This document shows, piece by piece, positions 36,020-44,839 of a DNA stretch of 64,000 bases. Within the stretch, counting starts at the first letter, position 1. The number at the start of each line of letters is the position of its first letter. Made by a program: the position numbers and the translations under genes. Origin of the DNA: Sphingorhabdus sp. YGSMI21 (GTDB lineage Bacteria; Pseudomonadota; Alphaproteobacteria; Sphingomonadales; Sphingomonadaceae); NCBI RefSeq assembly GCF_002776575.1, contig NZ_CP022548.1, positions 2,743,001 through 2,807,000 on the forward strand. Direction: 5' to 3'. Below the pieces are notes generated by a model. It made no database searches. It was not told where the DNA came from and was given only the letters and a program-made list of their open reading frames with translations.

Positions 36020-37312
36020 TCAGTCCGGGCTGCGCGCTGCCAAAATGCGCTTGTTTCGTTTCTCTACCGCCAGAAATGCCTTGAAAACGCCCAGATTCGG
36101 GTCGGTTTTGCCGCTTTTGCCCAGACTTTCAAGCTGTTCGTAGAACCAGAAAATGACCGCGAAACTGGCGACCGCCTTGACCATCTGGAAGCGCATGAGA
36201 AAGCCCAGCCAGCCGGGGAGCAGGTGCAGCCTGTCCTCGAACCGCGGCAATGCTTCCAAGTCTTCCAATAAACGTTTCGGCGCGTCGGTCATGACGCACA
36301 TCGGGCGGCCCAGGCCGATCAGGTCGGCGGCACCGCTGGAAAGCGCGGATTCCATCGCTTTGCGGGTCCGGAACCCGCCGGTCACCATCAGCGGCACCTT
36401 GACCGCATCCTGCATCGCCTTGGCAAAATCGACGAAATAGGCCTCGCGCGCCTTGGTCGACGGTGCGACATTCTGCTCCTCTTTTTCCTCGATTCCGTCG
36501 GACCCCATCAGCGCGGGCTGTTCATAGGTGCCACCGGAGATTTCCACCAGATCGACGCTGGCTTCCTCCAGCCAGCGGAGCACTTGCAAACTGTCCTCGA
36601 AATTGAACCCGCCCTTCTGGAAATCAGCGCTGTTCAGCTTCACCGAGATCGGGAAATCCGGCCCGACCGCAGCGCGGGTCTTGGCCACCACCGCCAGCAG
36701 GAACCGCGCCCGGTTTTCCAGACTGCCGCCATATGCGTCGGTTCTCTGGTTGGACCGGGGGCTCAGGAAGCTGCTGAGCAGATAGCCGTGGGCGGCGTGG
36801 ATCTGCGCGCCCGTGAAGCCGGCTGCCTGACAGGTTTTGGCGGCCAGGGCGAAGCGGTCGACCAGATCTTCAATCTCTTCAATCGTCAGCGCCACCGGCT
36901 CGCCAAACTGGCCTCCGGGCAGGCCCAGCTTGACCGCCGACGGGGCCTTGGGATGTTTGTTGACATTGCTCTGTGTCTGTCGCCCGGCGTGGCTGATCTG
37001 CGCCCAGAAATGATTGCCATTGCGCGTTGCCGCCTGTGCCCAGCTGGTGAGTGCTGCCATCATGGCGTCATCCGCCGGCCGGTCGATGACCACATTGCCC
37101 GGCCGCTCCAGATGGTCGCGGTCAACCTGGATATTGCCGCTGAGCAGCATCCCGGCGCCGCCGTCGGACCACAGGCCGTACAATCGTTCCAGTTCCCTGG
37201 TCGGCACGCCGTCCGGCGTTGCTATGCCTTCGGTCATCGCCGCCTTGGCGAGCCGGTTGGGCAGGGTGGCTCCACAGGGAAGCAACAGCGGATCGGAAAG
37301 CGACATGGTCAT
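36020..37312 (-). CDS. NADH:flavin oxidoreductase / Old Yellow Enzyme family reductase
   Basis: This FMN-dependent ene-reductase has 430 residues. Family marks are LPNRLAKAAMTEG, WAQISHAGRQT, the active-site pair in AQIHAAHGYLLSSFLSP, TDAYGGSLENRARFL, and the FMN phosphate site LMVTGGF...LIGLGRPM. The C-terminal 60 residues (FLMRFQMVKAVASFAVIFWFYEQL) form an extra hydrophobic helix not found in the basic barrel. Minus-strand ATG 37312 is used; the upstream extension to 37630 is low-complexity and rejected. Old Yellow Enzymes include plant 12-oxophytodienoate reductases, which gives a possible link to the adjacent lipoxygenase (inference). Confidence 0.92.
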   Translation of the reverse strand: MTMSLSDPLLLPCGATLPNRLAKAAMTEGIATPDGVPTRELERLYGLWSDGGAGMLLSGNIQVDRDHLERPGNVVIDRPADDAMMAALTSWAQAATRNGNHFWAQISHAGRQTQSNVNKHPKAPSAVKLGLPGGQFGEPVALTIEEIEDLVDRFALAAKTCQAAGFTGAQIHAAHGYLLSSFLSPRSNQRTDAYGGSLENRARFLLAVVAKTRAAVGPDFPISVKLNSADFQKGGFNFEDSLQVLRWLEEASVDLVEISGGTYEQPALMGSDGIEEKEEQNVAPSTKAREAYFVDFAKAMQDAVKVPLMVTGGFRTRKAMESALSSGAADLIGLGRPMCVMTDAPKRLLEDLEALPRFEDRLHLLPGWLGFLMRFQMVKAVASFAVIFWFYEQLESLGKSGKTDPNLGVFKAFLAVEKRNKRILAARSPD

Positions 37313-37361
37313 GATAGGGCCCCGGATTTGGATTGCGTTTGAAAACTGATTCTGTCCCATG

Positions 37362-37396
37362 CGGAAATATTTGGCAAGCGGAACCGCATATTTCCG
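37362..37396. promoter_or_regulatory. Inverted repeat upstream of the ene-reductase gene
   Basis: CGGAAATAT (37362-37370) and ATATTTCCG (37388-37396) are perfect 9-base arms; an inner GCGG-AA-CCGC lies between. It is 50 bases before the ene-reductase start and could be a TetR/MarR-type operator or an mRNA leader hairpin. Confidence 0.45.
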
Positions 37397-37518
37397 ACAT
37401 AATGTGGTGGAAAACCGATTATTTGGCTTTTCGAATAAATAGCGTATAGTGTTGTCGAAGGATCGTGCGGGGGCAAACTTCGACGATGGCCGGAGATGAA
37501 ATTCTGAGGGGAATGGAA

Positions 37519-37911
37519 ATGGTCGCAACAGCGTCTCGAAAATCGGTAAGCAAACATCATGCGCGTCAGGACGTGCAGCATCAGAGCGTCCGCTGGGACA
37601 AGAAGATGAGCAACAACTGCGCCGCAGCATTGCTGGTCTATACCATATTGCAGATATTCGTCGTTTTGCGCTTCATCGAGACCAAAGGCATGTCGATCGC
37701 TCCCTATTTCGGCCTGATCCTCCTCGTCGCCGTTATCATCCCCTTTTGCCGCAATTTCGAAAAGCGCTGGTCGGACATGAGCAGCAGCGGCCTGACCGAG
37801 CAAAGCCTCGCGGCAAAATTTCGCGCGGACCAGTCGCTCCTATGGCTCCTGGCTGTGGGCCTGCCGTTTCTATTCGTCGGCCTGATCGCCGGATTTGGCG
37901 CGATCCTCTGA
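37519..37911 (+). CDS. Small inner-membrane protein of unknown function
   Basis: The 130-residue protein has a basic, polar N-terminus (TASRKSVSKHHARQ), two membrane helices close together (about CAAALLVYTILQIFVVLRFI and IAPYFGLILLVAVIIPF), a charged loop, and a third helix at the C-terminus (LLWLLAVGLPFLFVGLIAGF). No family is recognised. ATG 37519 is placed by GAGGGG seven bases upstream; ATG 37513 is an alternative. It is divergent from the ene-reductase gene, with the inverted repeat at 37362-37396 between them. Confidence 0.7.
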   Translation: MVATASRKSVSKHHARQDVQHQSVRWDKKMSNNCAAALLVYTILQIFVVLRFIETKGMSIAPYFGLILLVAVIIPFCRNFEKRWSDMSSSGLTEQSLAAKFRADQSLLWLLAVGLPFLFVGLIAGFGAIL

Positions 37912-38013
37912 CAAGCGCGCTGATATAGTCAGTCGGCAAGAACCGGCGATAGTTTGCACATCATTTGACACCGGATCGTTGACCTTGCTGGGTGCCGCAC
38001 CTATGTCCAGCCT

Positions 38014-39360
38014 ATGTTGAAACCTTCCGAAGCGCAGGACCGCGCCGACGCCCTCATTTCCCAAGCCAAAAAAGCCGGCGCCGATGCCGCGGACGCGATT
38101 TACGTATGCGATGCGGCAACCCAGGTGCAGATGCGCCTCGGCAATCTGGAAGATGTCGAGCGTTCCGAAGGCGAGGAAATCGGCCTCAGGGTGTTTGTCG
38201 GCAAACGTTCGGCGACCGTATCCTCTTCCGACATGGACCCGCAGACTTTATCCGATCTGGTCGGCCGTGCCCTCGACATGGCCAAAGAGGCGCCGGAAGA
38301 CCAATATGCCGGCCTCGCGCCCGAAGAATTGCTGCTGAAAACCGAACCCCATGCGATCGAGGGTGATGACGGGCAGGACCCCGATCCCGAATTTCTGCGC
38401 GAACTGGCGCTGAAAGCGGAAGATGCCGCTCGTGCGGTCAAGGGTGTCACCAATAGCGAAGGCGGCGGCGCGAGTGCTGGCCGCAGCATTGTTGCGCTGG
38501 CCACCAGCCATGGCTTCTCCGGTGCCTATTCGACCAGCGGCTACAGCCTGTCCGCCAGCGTTATCGCCGGCGAAGGCGATGGCATGGAACGCGACTATGC
38601 CTATGACAGCGTGCGTTTTCTCGAAGATCTCGACGCGGCCGAGGATATTGGCAGGGAAGCCGGAGAACGCGCAGTTTCCAGGCTCAATCCGGTCAGCTTC
38701 AAATCGGGTGCGATGCCCGTTGTTTACGATCCTCGCGTCGGCAACAGCCTGCTCGGTCATTTCATCGGTGCCATTTCGGGCAGCGCCATCGCCCGCAAAA
38801 CCAGTTTTCTGCTCGATGCGCTCGATAGCCAGGTGTTCGACAGTTCCGTGTCGATCATCGACTGTCCGCATCGCAAGCGCGGTCTCCGCTCCAAGGCCTT
38901 TGACGGCGAGGGATTGCCCACTGCGAAAACCAGGCTGATCGACAGTGGCCGGTTGACCCAGTGGATTATGGAAAGCGCGTCCGCGCGCCAGCTTGGACTG
39001 CAACCCACCGGCCATGCATCGCGCGGCGTCGGCGGCGCGCCAGGCGTCTCCGTGACCAATCTGCATATGGGCAATGGCTCGGTCAGCAAGACGGAACTGA
39101 TCAAGGATATCAAACATGGCGTCTATATCACCGAACTGATCGGCATGGGCGTCAATCCGGTGACCGGCGATTATAGTCGCGGCGCCGGCGGTTTCCTGAT
39201 CACCGACGGCGAAATCGGGCCGCCGGTCTCCGAAATCACCATCGCCGGCAATCTCAAGGATATGTTCAAAAGCCTGATCGCCGCCGACGATCTGGAATAT
39301 CGCTATGCCGGCAATGTCCCGACATTGCGAACCGACAGCATGACCGTGGCGGGTGGCTGA
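38014..39360 (+). CDS. pmbA: TldD/PmbA family metallopeptidase subunit
   Basis: The protein of 448 residues matches PmbA (TldE). TldD/TldE form a heterodimeric zinc protease that processes peptides such as microcin precursors and degrades unfolded peptides; TldE itself lacks the metal site. Consistent with this, the HExxxH motif of TldD is absent, and the C-terminal GHASRGVGGAPGVSVTNL and GVYITELIGMGVNPVTGDYSRGA blocks are conserved. Start ATG 38014 is used. It is 85 bases upstream of the IMPase-family gene on the same strand. No tldD is in the window. Confidence 0.93.
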   Translation: MLKPSEAQDRADALISQAKKAGADAADAIYVCDAATQVQMRLGNLEDVERSEGEEIGLRVFVGKRSATVSSSDMDPQTLSDLVGRALDMAKEAPEDQYAGLAPEELLLKTEPHAIEGDDGQDPDPEFLRELALKAEDAARAVKGVTNSEGGGASAGRSIVALATSHGFSGAYSTSGYSLSASVIAGEGDGMERDYAYDSVRFLEDLDAAEDIGREAGERAVSRLNPVSFKSGAMPVVYDPRVGNSLLGHFIGAISGSAIARKTSFLLDALDSQVFDSSVSIIDCPHRKRGLRSKAFDGEGLPTAKTRLIDSGRLTQWIMESASARQLGLQPTGHASRGVGGAPGVSVTNLHMGNGSVSKTELIKDIKHGVYITELIGMGVNPVTGDYSRGAGGFLITDGEIGPPVSEITIAGNLKDMFKSLIAADDLEYRYAGNVPTLRTDSMTVAGG

Positions 39361-39445
39361 GCAAATCCGCTAGTGGCGGATCTGCAGGATCACGCCTATC
39401 GGACCAGATGCGCTGCCGCCACCCGCGCGACCAACGGAGACACTC

Positions 39446-40234
39446 TTGGCTGACATTGATTTTGACCGGGTTATCGCGATCGCCAAGGAAGGCGGGGCGC
39501 TGGCCATGCGGCACTGGGCGCTAGGCAAGAAAGAAGCCAATATCTGGGAGAAATCCCCCGGTCAGATTGTTAGCGATGCCGATCTCGCGGTTGACAGTTT
39601 CCTCCGCGCAGAGCTGGAAAAGCTGGTGCCATCCGCCGGTTGGCTTTCCGAGGAAACCCATATCGACCATAGCGGGGCCGGTGATGAATTGACCTGGGTG
39701 GTCGATCCGATTGACGGGACCAAGGATTATGTCGCGGGCAAGACCGGCTGGTGCGTATCAATTGCCCTCGTCCAGAATGATGCGCCGATATTCGGAGTGC
39801 TCGATGCGCCGGCGATGCGGGAAACCTGGGTCGCCAGGGCCGGCAGCCATACCGAGGTCAATGGCCGAAAGCTGGTCGCCAGCTTGCGGTCCCAATATGA
39901 CGGTTGCCGCATCCCCGCCGAAAGCTTGCCGCCGGACATGAAGTTCACCATTGTGCCAAAGCCGAACAGCATCGCGCTGCGCATGGCGATGGTCGCGGAT
40001 GACCGGGCCGACGTCGTCGCCTCGACGCGCTGGGGCCATGAGTGGGATATCGCCGCCGCCCATGTTATCGCCACCGAAGCAGGAGCCAGCGTCACCGATG
40101 CGCTGGGCGAACCGCTGGTCTATAACGGCACCCACGGCAAGGCGCTCGGAGTATTATGCTGTTCGCAAAACCTCTATCAGGAGGCGGTGCAGCGGATTGG
40201 CAAATATGTCACCGAAAATGGTGCCAGCCACTAA
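39446..40234 (+). CDS. Inositol monophosphatase family phosphatase (CysQ / histidinol-phosphatase-like)
   Basis: The Mg-dependent phosphatase of 262 residues has the metal motifs GWLSEET, WVVDPIDGTKDYVAG and HEWDIAAAHVIATEAGA. The family covers inositol-1-phosphatase, 3'-phosphoadenosine-5'-phosphatase (CysQ) and HisN-type histidinol phosphatase; the sequence alone does not separate these. The start is TTG 39446, with ACGGAGAC upstream and no better ATG in frame. The gene ends tail-to-tail with crtB: its TAA at 40232-40234 overlaps the crtB stop at 40231-40233, leaving no room for a terminator. Confidence 0.87.
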   Translation: MADIDFDRVIAIAKEGGALAMRHWALGKKEANIWEKSPGQIVSDADLAVDSFLRAELEKLVPSAGWLSEETHIDHSGAGDELTWVVDPIDGTKDYVAGKTGWCVSIALVQNDAPIFGVLDAPAMRETWVARAGSHTEVNGRKLVASLRSQYDGCRIPAESLPPDMKFTIVPKPNSIALRMAMVADDRADVVASTRWGHEWDIAAAHVIATEAGASVTDALGEPLVYNGTHGKALGVLCCSQNLYQEAVQRIGKYVTENGASH

Positions 40235-41166
40235 GCCAGACTGGTAATTCGGGCTCTCGTCCACAAGCCCTGGCGGTCGCGCCGGGCCGAATTGACCAGT
40301 GCCTGACCAAAAGCTTTCACGATCCAGCCCAGTTTCTTGCCTTTGCTCGTATAGATGCGGCGCTCGAGAGACGCACCGTTGCTCTGGCTGATCGCTCGGG
40401 CAATATCCCCGTAGATGCCTGCCGCGGCCAGCACCGCCCAGCGCGACCGGAACGGCAGGCTGGTTGCGCCGACGCGCGCGGACGCTTCATATTCACCGGC
40501 CAGATCGCAGAGCCGGTTCACCAGACCAACCAGTGCATCCCGGTGCGCCGAGTCCAGTATATGGTCCGGATCAATGCCGGCTTGCGCGAGCCAGTTTTTC
40601 GGCAGATAGCAGCGGCCGGCCTGCGCGTCCTCGGCCACGTCGCGGGCGATATTGGCGAGCTGGAACGCCAGTCCCAGATCGCAGGCGCGGTCCAGAACCT
40701 CTTGATCCCGAGCCGACACGCCCATCACCACCGCCATCATGCAGCCGACCGCGCCGGCGACATGATAGCAATATTGGAACAGGTCCTCTTCCGTGCCCGG
40801 CCGCCATCCGCGGGCATCCAGCGCGAAGCCGTCGATCATGTCATCGGCAAAATATTTGGGAATATGACATTCCTGCGCGACCACGCCAAAGGCGTCGAAC
40901 GGCGGATTGCCGGTCTGCTCGCCGCCATGGGCGCGGGTGGTCATCATCCGCATTGCCGCGATCGTCTTGACCGGCTTGTGCACGGTCGACATGCCGTGGC
41001 CATGGTCCTGGCCATCGGCCAGATCGTCGCAGGCACGGCACCAGTAATAGAGCAGCCACGCCCGTTCGCGGGTCTGTTTCGAAAACAGCTTCGAGGCCCG
41101 GGCAAAGGACTTCGATCCGCGCTCGATGCTGCTTCTGGCGTGCAGGACAAGATTGGCGCGATTCAT
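40231..41166 (-). CDS. crtB: Phytoene synthase
   Basis: CrtB condenses two geranylgeranyl diphosphates to phytoene, the first committed carotenoid step. Both Asp-rich motifs are present: DDLAD near residue 47 and NIARDVAED near 170. The family stretch GRCYLPKNWL follows the second. Its 311 residues are a normal length. It is the third gene of the crtY-crtI-crtB operon on the minus strand, 100 bases after crtI; that gap holds a fragment of the dispersed repeat. The geranylgeranyl diphosphate synthase gene crtE is not in the window. Confidence 0.96.
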   Translation of the reverse strand: MNRANLVLHARSSIERGSKSFARASKLFSKQTRERAWLLYYWCRACDDLADGQDHGHGMSTVHKPVKTIAAMRMMTTRAHGGEQTGNPPFDAFGVVAQECHIPKYFADDMIDGFALDARGWRPGTEEDLFQYCYHVAGAVGCMMAVVMGVSARDQEVLDRACDLGLAFQLANIARDVAEDAQAGRCYLPKNWLAQAGIDPDHILDSAHRDALVGLVNRLCDLAGEYEASARVGATSLPFRSRWAVLAAAGIYGDIARAISQSNGASLERRIYTSKGKKLGWIVKAFGQALVNSARRDRQGLWTRARITSLA

Positions 41167-41233
41167 GACGGCAACGAGGGGAGAGCCGCTGGCGCCGGGC
41201 CGGTCAAAGCGCGCCTGGTGAGGAAAAACCGTC

Positions 41234-41256
41234 TTTCGACCGGCTCAGGACGAACG
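41234..41256. repeat. Single copy of the dispersed CTGAGCC-type repeat
   Basis: The stretch TTCGACCGGCTCAGGACGAA lies in the crtI-crtB gap and matches, in reverse orientation, the unit found repeatedly near 57.1 and 62.0 kb. Confidence 0.7.
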
Positions 41257-41266
41257 GACGCGTAAT

Positions 41267-42778
41267 TCACGCCATATCCTCCAGCATCAGCTCTGCGGTC
41301 GCCTTGGCGCTGCCCACCACACCGGGAATGCCCGCGCCCGGATGGGTGCCGGCGCCGACAAAATAGAGATTGTCGATGATATCATCGCGGTTGTGCACCC
41401 GGAACCAGGCGCTCTGGGTGAGCAGGGGCTCCAGGCTGAACGCGCTGCCGAGATGGGCGTTGAGATCACTGCCGAAATCCTGCGGCGTGTAATGAAAACT
41501 GGTGACGATCCGGTCGTGGATATCGGGGATCAGGCGGTGGCCGATTTCGTCGAGAATTCGCTTCTCGTAGATCGGACCCATCTCCTCCCAGTCGATCGGC
41601 AGCTTGCCCTGATGCGGCACTGGCGCCAGGACATAGAAGGTGCTGTGCCCCTCGGGCGCCATTTCCGGATCGGTGACCGTCGGATGGTGGAGATAGAGCG
41701 AGAAGTCGCTGGGCAGCACGCCATTGTCGTAAATATCGTCGAGCAGGCCTTTGTAGCGCGGCCCGAACAGGATCATATGGTGCGGTATGCCCGGCCAGCT
41801 GCCCTTCACGCCAAAATGGACGACGAACAGCGATGGCGAATATTTTTTCTTCTGCAGCTTCGCGGTCACGGTCCTACTGCGATGTTTGTGACCGAGCAGA
41901 TCGCGATAGCTGTGCATCACATCGGCGTTCGAGGCGACCGCATCAAAGCGCTCGCTCCAGCCCGATTTGCAGGTGACGCCGGAGGCGCGGTCACCGATCG
42001 TGTCAATCTTGGTCACCGGATCGTCGAGCCGGATCACCCCGCCGATCCGTTCGAAATGCTTGACCATCGCGGTGACCAGCATATTGGTTCCGCCCTTGGC
42101 AAACCAGACGCCGCCGAGCCGTTCCAGCTTGTGGATCAGGCCGTAGATCGCGCTGGTCTTCATCGGATTGCCGCCGACCAGCAGCGACTGGAAAGACAGG
42201 AATTCGCGCAGTTTCTCGTTTTTCACAAAGCCCGAAACCTTGGAATAGACCGAGCGATAGGCCTCATATTTCATCAGCGCAGGGGCCGCCTTGATCATCG
42301 ACTTGAAATCGAGAAACGCCTTGGTGCCCAGCTTGACATAGCCTTCCTCGTACAGCCCGCCGCTATATTCGAGGAATTTCTTGTACCCCTCGACATCATC
42401 CGGCTCGATCGCCGCGATATTGGCGTAAAGCTTTTCGGGATCGTTGACATAATCGAAATTCGTGCCGTCCGGCCAGTTGAGCCGGTAGAAGGGCGATACC
42501 GGCATCAGTTCGATGTCTTTTGCCATGTCATGGCCGGTCAAATCCCATAGCTGCGAAAGACAGTCGGGATCGGTGATGACAGTCGGTCCGCCGTCAAAGA
42601 TAAAGCCTTCCTTTTCCCAATAATAAGCGCGTCCGCCCGGCTTGTCGCGGCCTTCCAATATAGTCGTCTGGATGCCGGCCGACTGCAGCCGGATGGCGAG
42701 CGCCAGGCCACCGAAGCCGGAACCGATTACGGCGGCTTTTTTGAACAATTCGCTCTGGGATTTTGCAACTTCACTCAT
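41267..42778 (-). CDS. crtI: Phytoene desaturase
   Basis: CrtI is an FAD enzyme converting phytoene to lycopene by four desaturations. The N-terminal dinucleotide site is KAAVIGSGFGGLALAIRLQS, followed by LEGRDKPGGRAYYW. The C-terminal carotenoid-desaturase signature is YFVGAGTHPGAGIPGVVGSA. Length (503) is typical. It begins 13 bases after the crtY stop and precedes crtB, so the three genes form one transcript read toward lower coordinates. The final product depends on genes outside this operon. Confidence 0.97.
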   Translation of the reverse strand: MSEVAKSQSELFKKAAVIGSGFGGLALAIRLQSAGIQTTILEGRDKPGGRAYYWEKEGFIFDGGPTVITDPDCLSQLWDLTGHDMAKDIELMPVSPFYRLNWPDGTNFDYVNDPEKLYANIAAIEPDDVEGYKKFLEYSGGLYEEGYVKLGTKAFLDFKSMIKAAPALMKYEAYRSVYSKVSGFVKNEKLREFLSFQSLLVGGNPMKTSAIYGLIHKLERLGGVWFAKGGTNMLVTAMVKHFERIGGVIRLDDPVTKIDTIGDRASGVTCKSGWSERFDAVASNADVMHSYRDLLGHKHRSRTVTAKLQKKKYSPSLFVVHFGVKGSWPGIPHHMILFGPRYKGLLDDIYDNGVLPSDFSLYLHHPTVTDPEMAPEGHSTFYVLAPVPHQGKLPIDWEEMGPIYEKRILDEIGHRLIPDIHDRIVTSFHYTPQDFGSDLNAHLGSAFSLEPLLTQSAWFRVHNRDDIIDNLYFVGAGTHPGAGIPGVVGSAKATAELMLEDMA

Positions 42779-42791
42779 CGAATAATCAAAC

Positions 42792-43964
42792 TCATCTATA
42801 TTTCAGCAAAAGCGGGATTGCGCGGGAAACGGGAATGGGCGGTTTGCCGGTCAACAGGCTGATCTGATCCATCTTGGTCGACTTTCCGGCATAGAAACGG
42901 GCGAGCAATTGCTCGTCTTTGGCATAGGTATGTTCCAGTGTCTTGTAACGTTTATCCAGGTCAGCGCCAAGAAACAGGAAGGCGCATAGCAGCCGGTAGA
43001 ATTTCCCATTTTTCCAGTGCTCCGTCGCCAGATCGCGCAGCATCTTGTCGAGAGAGCTCTGGTTGATCTCCGGCATTTCTGCAATGAGCATCGCGGTCCG
43101 GACCGCCATCGGCAGGGAGTAGCTGGTGATCGGCTGGATCAGCGCCGCCCGCGCCCCGGCACGTGCATCAAGGTCCCCGTTGGCCTTCCAGAAAGCATCA
43201 AAATCGCCGCCGTAAATGACCGGAAGCCGGCCCTTCTCCTCGCTCAGCACCGCTTCGACTTCCCATCCCCGGGCCGCGGCATATTCGGCGATCCGGCCAT
43301 GGGAAGTCGCGCTGTCGAGATCGGGCGTGTCGGCATAATAAGTGTCTTCGACAAAAACCTCGGTGTCACTGAACGGCAGGCAATAGATGAAGCGATAGCC
43401 GTCAATCTGCTTGACCGTTGCGTCCATGATCACAGGCCGTTCCAGCCCGTGGGGCTTGCCCAGCTTCAGCATCTGACCGAAAAATTTCTGCCATCCGGTC
43501 TCCAGCGCCGATATATCGCCGCCGCCGCGGACATCCAGCACGGCCTGTGCCGCAATCACGGTGTCATTGGCCAGTTTGACCCTGCCGCTTTCGACTGTCT
43601 CCGCCCGCTGCCCCGTGATCAAGGATTCCGGCGGCAATCGCTTCCGCAATTCGCTGTCGAGATTGGCCGACTCTATCGAGAAATAGCCATTGGCCAAAGT
43701 GCGGCTATATTTCGGGAAATGCACGTCATAGCTGTCCCACTGGCGCGAGATCAGCGGATCGACCAGCCAGCGATGCTCCGGCTCGATGTCGCTTTCGAAA
43801 AAGGACCAGATATGATTGCCACCGAACCGGTTATCCGCCTCGATCAGCGCGATTTTCAGCTCCGGCCGCAATTTCGCCAGAGCGAGGGCAACCAGTCCGC
43901 CCGCCAGACCGCCGCCAGCAATCGCCAGATCATATTGGAGGGAGGAGGGCGCTTTCTTCGGCAT
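42792..43964 (-). CDS. crtY: Lycopene beta-cyclase
   Basis: CrtY closes beta rings on lycopene to give beta-carotene. The protein of 390 residues has the N-terminal FAD-type fingerprint YDLAIAGGGLAGGLVALAL, followed by RFGGNHIWSFFESD, typical of the bacterial CrtY group. A second conserved block is LPFSDTEVFVEDTYYAD, and GARAALIQPITSYSLP lies near the C-terminus. It is the first gene of crtY-crtI-crtB, its start 110 bases from that of the divergent hydroxylase gene. A small palindrome lies in the shared upstream region. Confidence 0.96.
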   Translation of the reverse strand: MPKKAPSSLQYDLAIAGGGLAGGLVALALAKLRPELKIALIEADNRFGGNHIWSFFESDIEPEHRWLVDPLISRQWDSYDVHFPKYSRTLANGYFSIESANLDSELRKRLPPESLITGQRAETVESGRVKLANDTVIAAQAVLDVRGGGDISALETGWQKFFGQMLKLGKPHGLERPVIMDATVKQIDGYRFIYCLPFSDTEVFVEDTYYADTPDLDSATSHGRIAEYAAARGWEVEAVLSEEKGRLPVIYGGDFDAFWKANGDLDARAGARAALIQPITSYSLPMAVRTAMLIAEMPEINQSSLDKMLRDLATEHWKNGKFYRLLCAFLFLGADLDKRYKTLEHTYAKDEQLLARFYAGKSTKMDQISLLTGKPPIPVSRAIPLLLKYR

Positions 43965-44023
43965 TATCGTGCCTTAGCCGAAGGGGGAAGCAGGGGAAAG
44001 CCTGTCTGAAAGCCGGTAGTGAT

Positions 44024-44037
44024 GATAATCTATTATC
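44024..44037. promoter_or_regulatory. Palindrome in the crtY / hydroxylase divergent region
   Basis: GATAAT-CT-ATTATC is a perfect 6+6 palindrome 38 bases before the hydroxylase ATG and 60 before crtY. It could be an operator for both directions, or part of a -10 region; no regulator gene is adjacent. Confidence 0.35.
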
Positions 44038-44074
44038 GCTTGCTCCCAGCCGGTACGCGCCATATTCCGGTGCC

Positions 44075-44839
44075 ATGAACCATGCGCTTCCCGTGCTGAT
44101 CTCTGCCATTGCGATGACGCTCATCGTCGGCGGGCGCTATCTGCTGAGCAGCGGCTTTTTTGCCTGGCTGACGGGCCGGGTGCGGCCGGGCTATTATGGA
44201 AAACTGAAACCCCAGATCGGCCGTGAAATCCGCTGGTCGCTGCTGTCTGCTGCGATTTATGGCGTGCCCGCCGGAATCGTCGCCTGGGGCTGGCAGAACG
44301 AGGGCTGGACCAGAATCTATACCGACCCCGGCGCCTATCCACTATGGTATCTGCCGCTGTCCTTCTTTCTTTATCTGTTCCTGCACGACACATGGTTCTA
44401 CTGGACCCACCGGCTGTTCCACCGGCCGCGCTGGTTCAAGGTCGCCCATGCGGTCCACCATGACAGCCGGCCACCAACCGCCTGGGCGGCGATGAGCTTT
44501 CATCCGGTCGAAGCGATCAGCGGAGCGGTCGTCATCCCGGCTCTGGTAATCGCGATCCCGATTCACGTCGGCGTTTTGGGTTTGGTATTGCTGACCATGA
44601 CGGTTATGGGCGTATCCAATCATATGGGATGGGAAATGTTTCCGCATTGGCTGGTGCGCGGGCGATTGGGCCAGTGGCTGATCACCGCGACCCACCATGA
44701 GAAACATCATGAGGCATATCGAGGTAATTATGGGTTATATTTTCGCTTCTGGGACAGGATTTGCGGCACCGACATCGGGCTTGCGGACATCGGGAGCAGC
44801 TTTGGTGCTGCTGCTCGGGGCAAGCGCGACGGCGAGTGA
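44075..44839 (+). CDS. Sterol desaturase / fatty acid hydroxylase family membrane enzyme
   Basis: This integral-membrane di-iron enzyme of 254 residues has the eight-histidine pattern of the ERG3-like family: HDTWFYWTHRLFH, HAVHHDS and THHEKHH, set among about five membrane helices. It is not of the CrtZ type, whose motifs differ. It stands next to, and divergent from, the carotenoid operon, so ring hydroxylation of a carotenoid is possible, but lipid hydroxylation is equally likely. Its last 110 bases overlap the DUF2141 gene in another frame. The catalytic block ends with YGLYFRFWDRICGTD, so the overlapped tail (about 20 residues) is probably dispensable. Confidence 0.9.
   Translation: MNHALPVLISAIAMTLIVGGRYLLSSGFFAWLTGRVRPGYYGKLKPQIGREIRWSLLSAAIYGVPAGIVAWGWQNEGWTRIYTDPGAYPLWYLPLSFFLYLFLHDTWFYWTHRLFHRPRWFKVAHAVHHDSRPPTAWAAMSFHPVEAISGAVVIPALVIAIPIHVGVLGLVLLTMTVMGVSNHMGWEMFPHWLVRGRLGQWLITATHHEKHHEAYRGNYGLYFRFWDRICGTDIGLADIGSSFGAAARGKRDGE

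Noticed and set aside
37313..37630. N-terminal extension of the ene-reductase
   Set aside because: The extra 106 residues are low-complexity, cross the inverted repeat and overlap the divergent gene.
44075..44839. Beta-carotene hydroxylase CrtZ
   Set aside because: The histidine motifs are of the sterol desaturase/ERG3 type, not those of CrtZ. Only the position suggests a carotenoid role.
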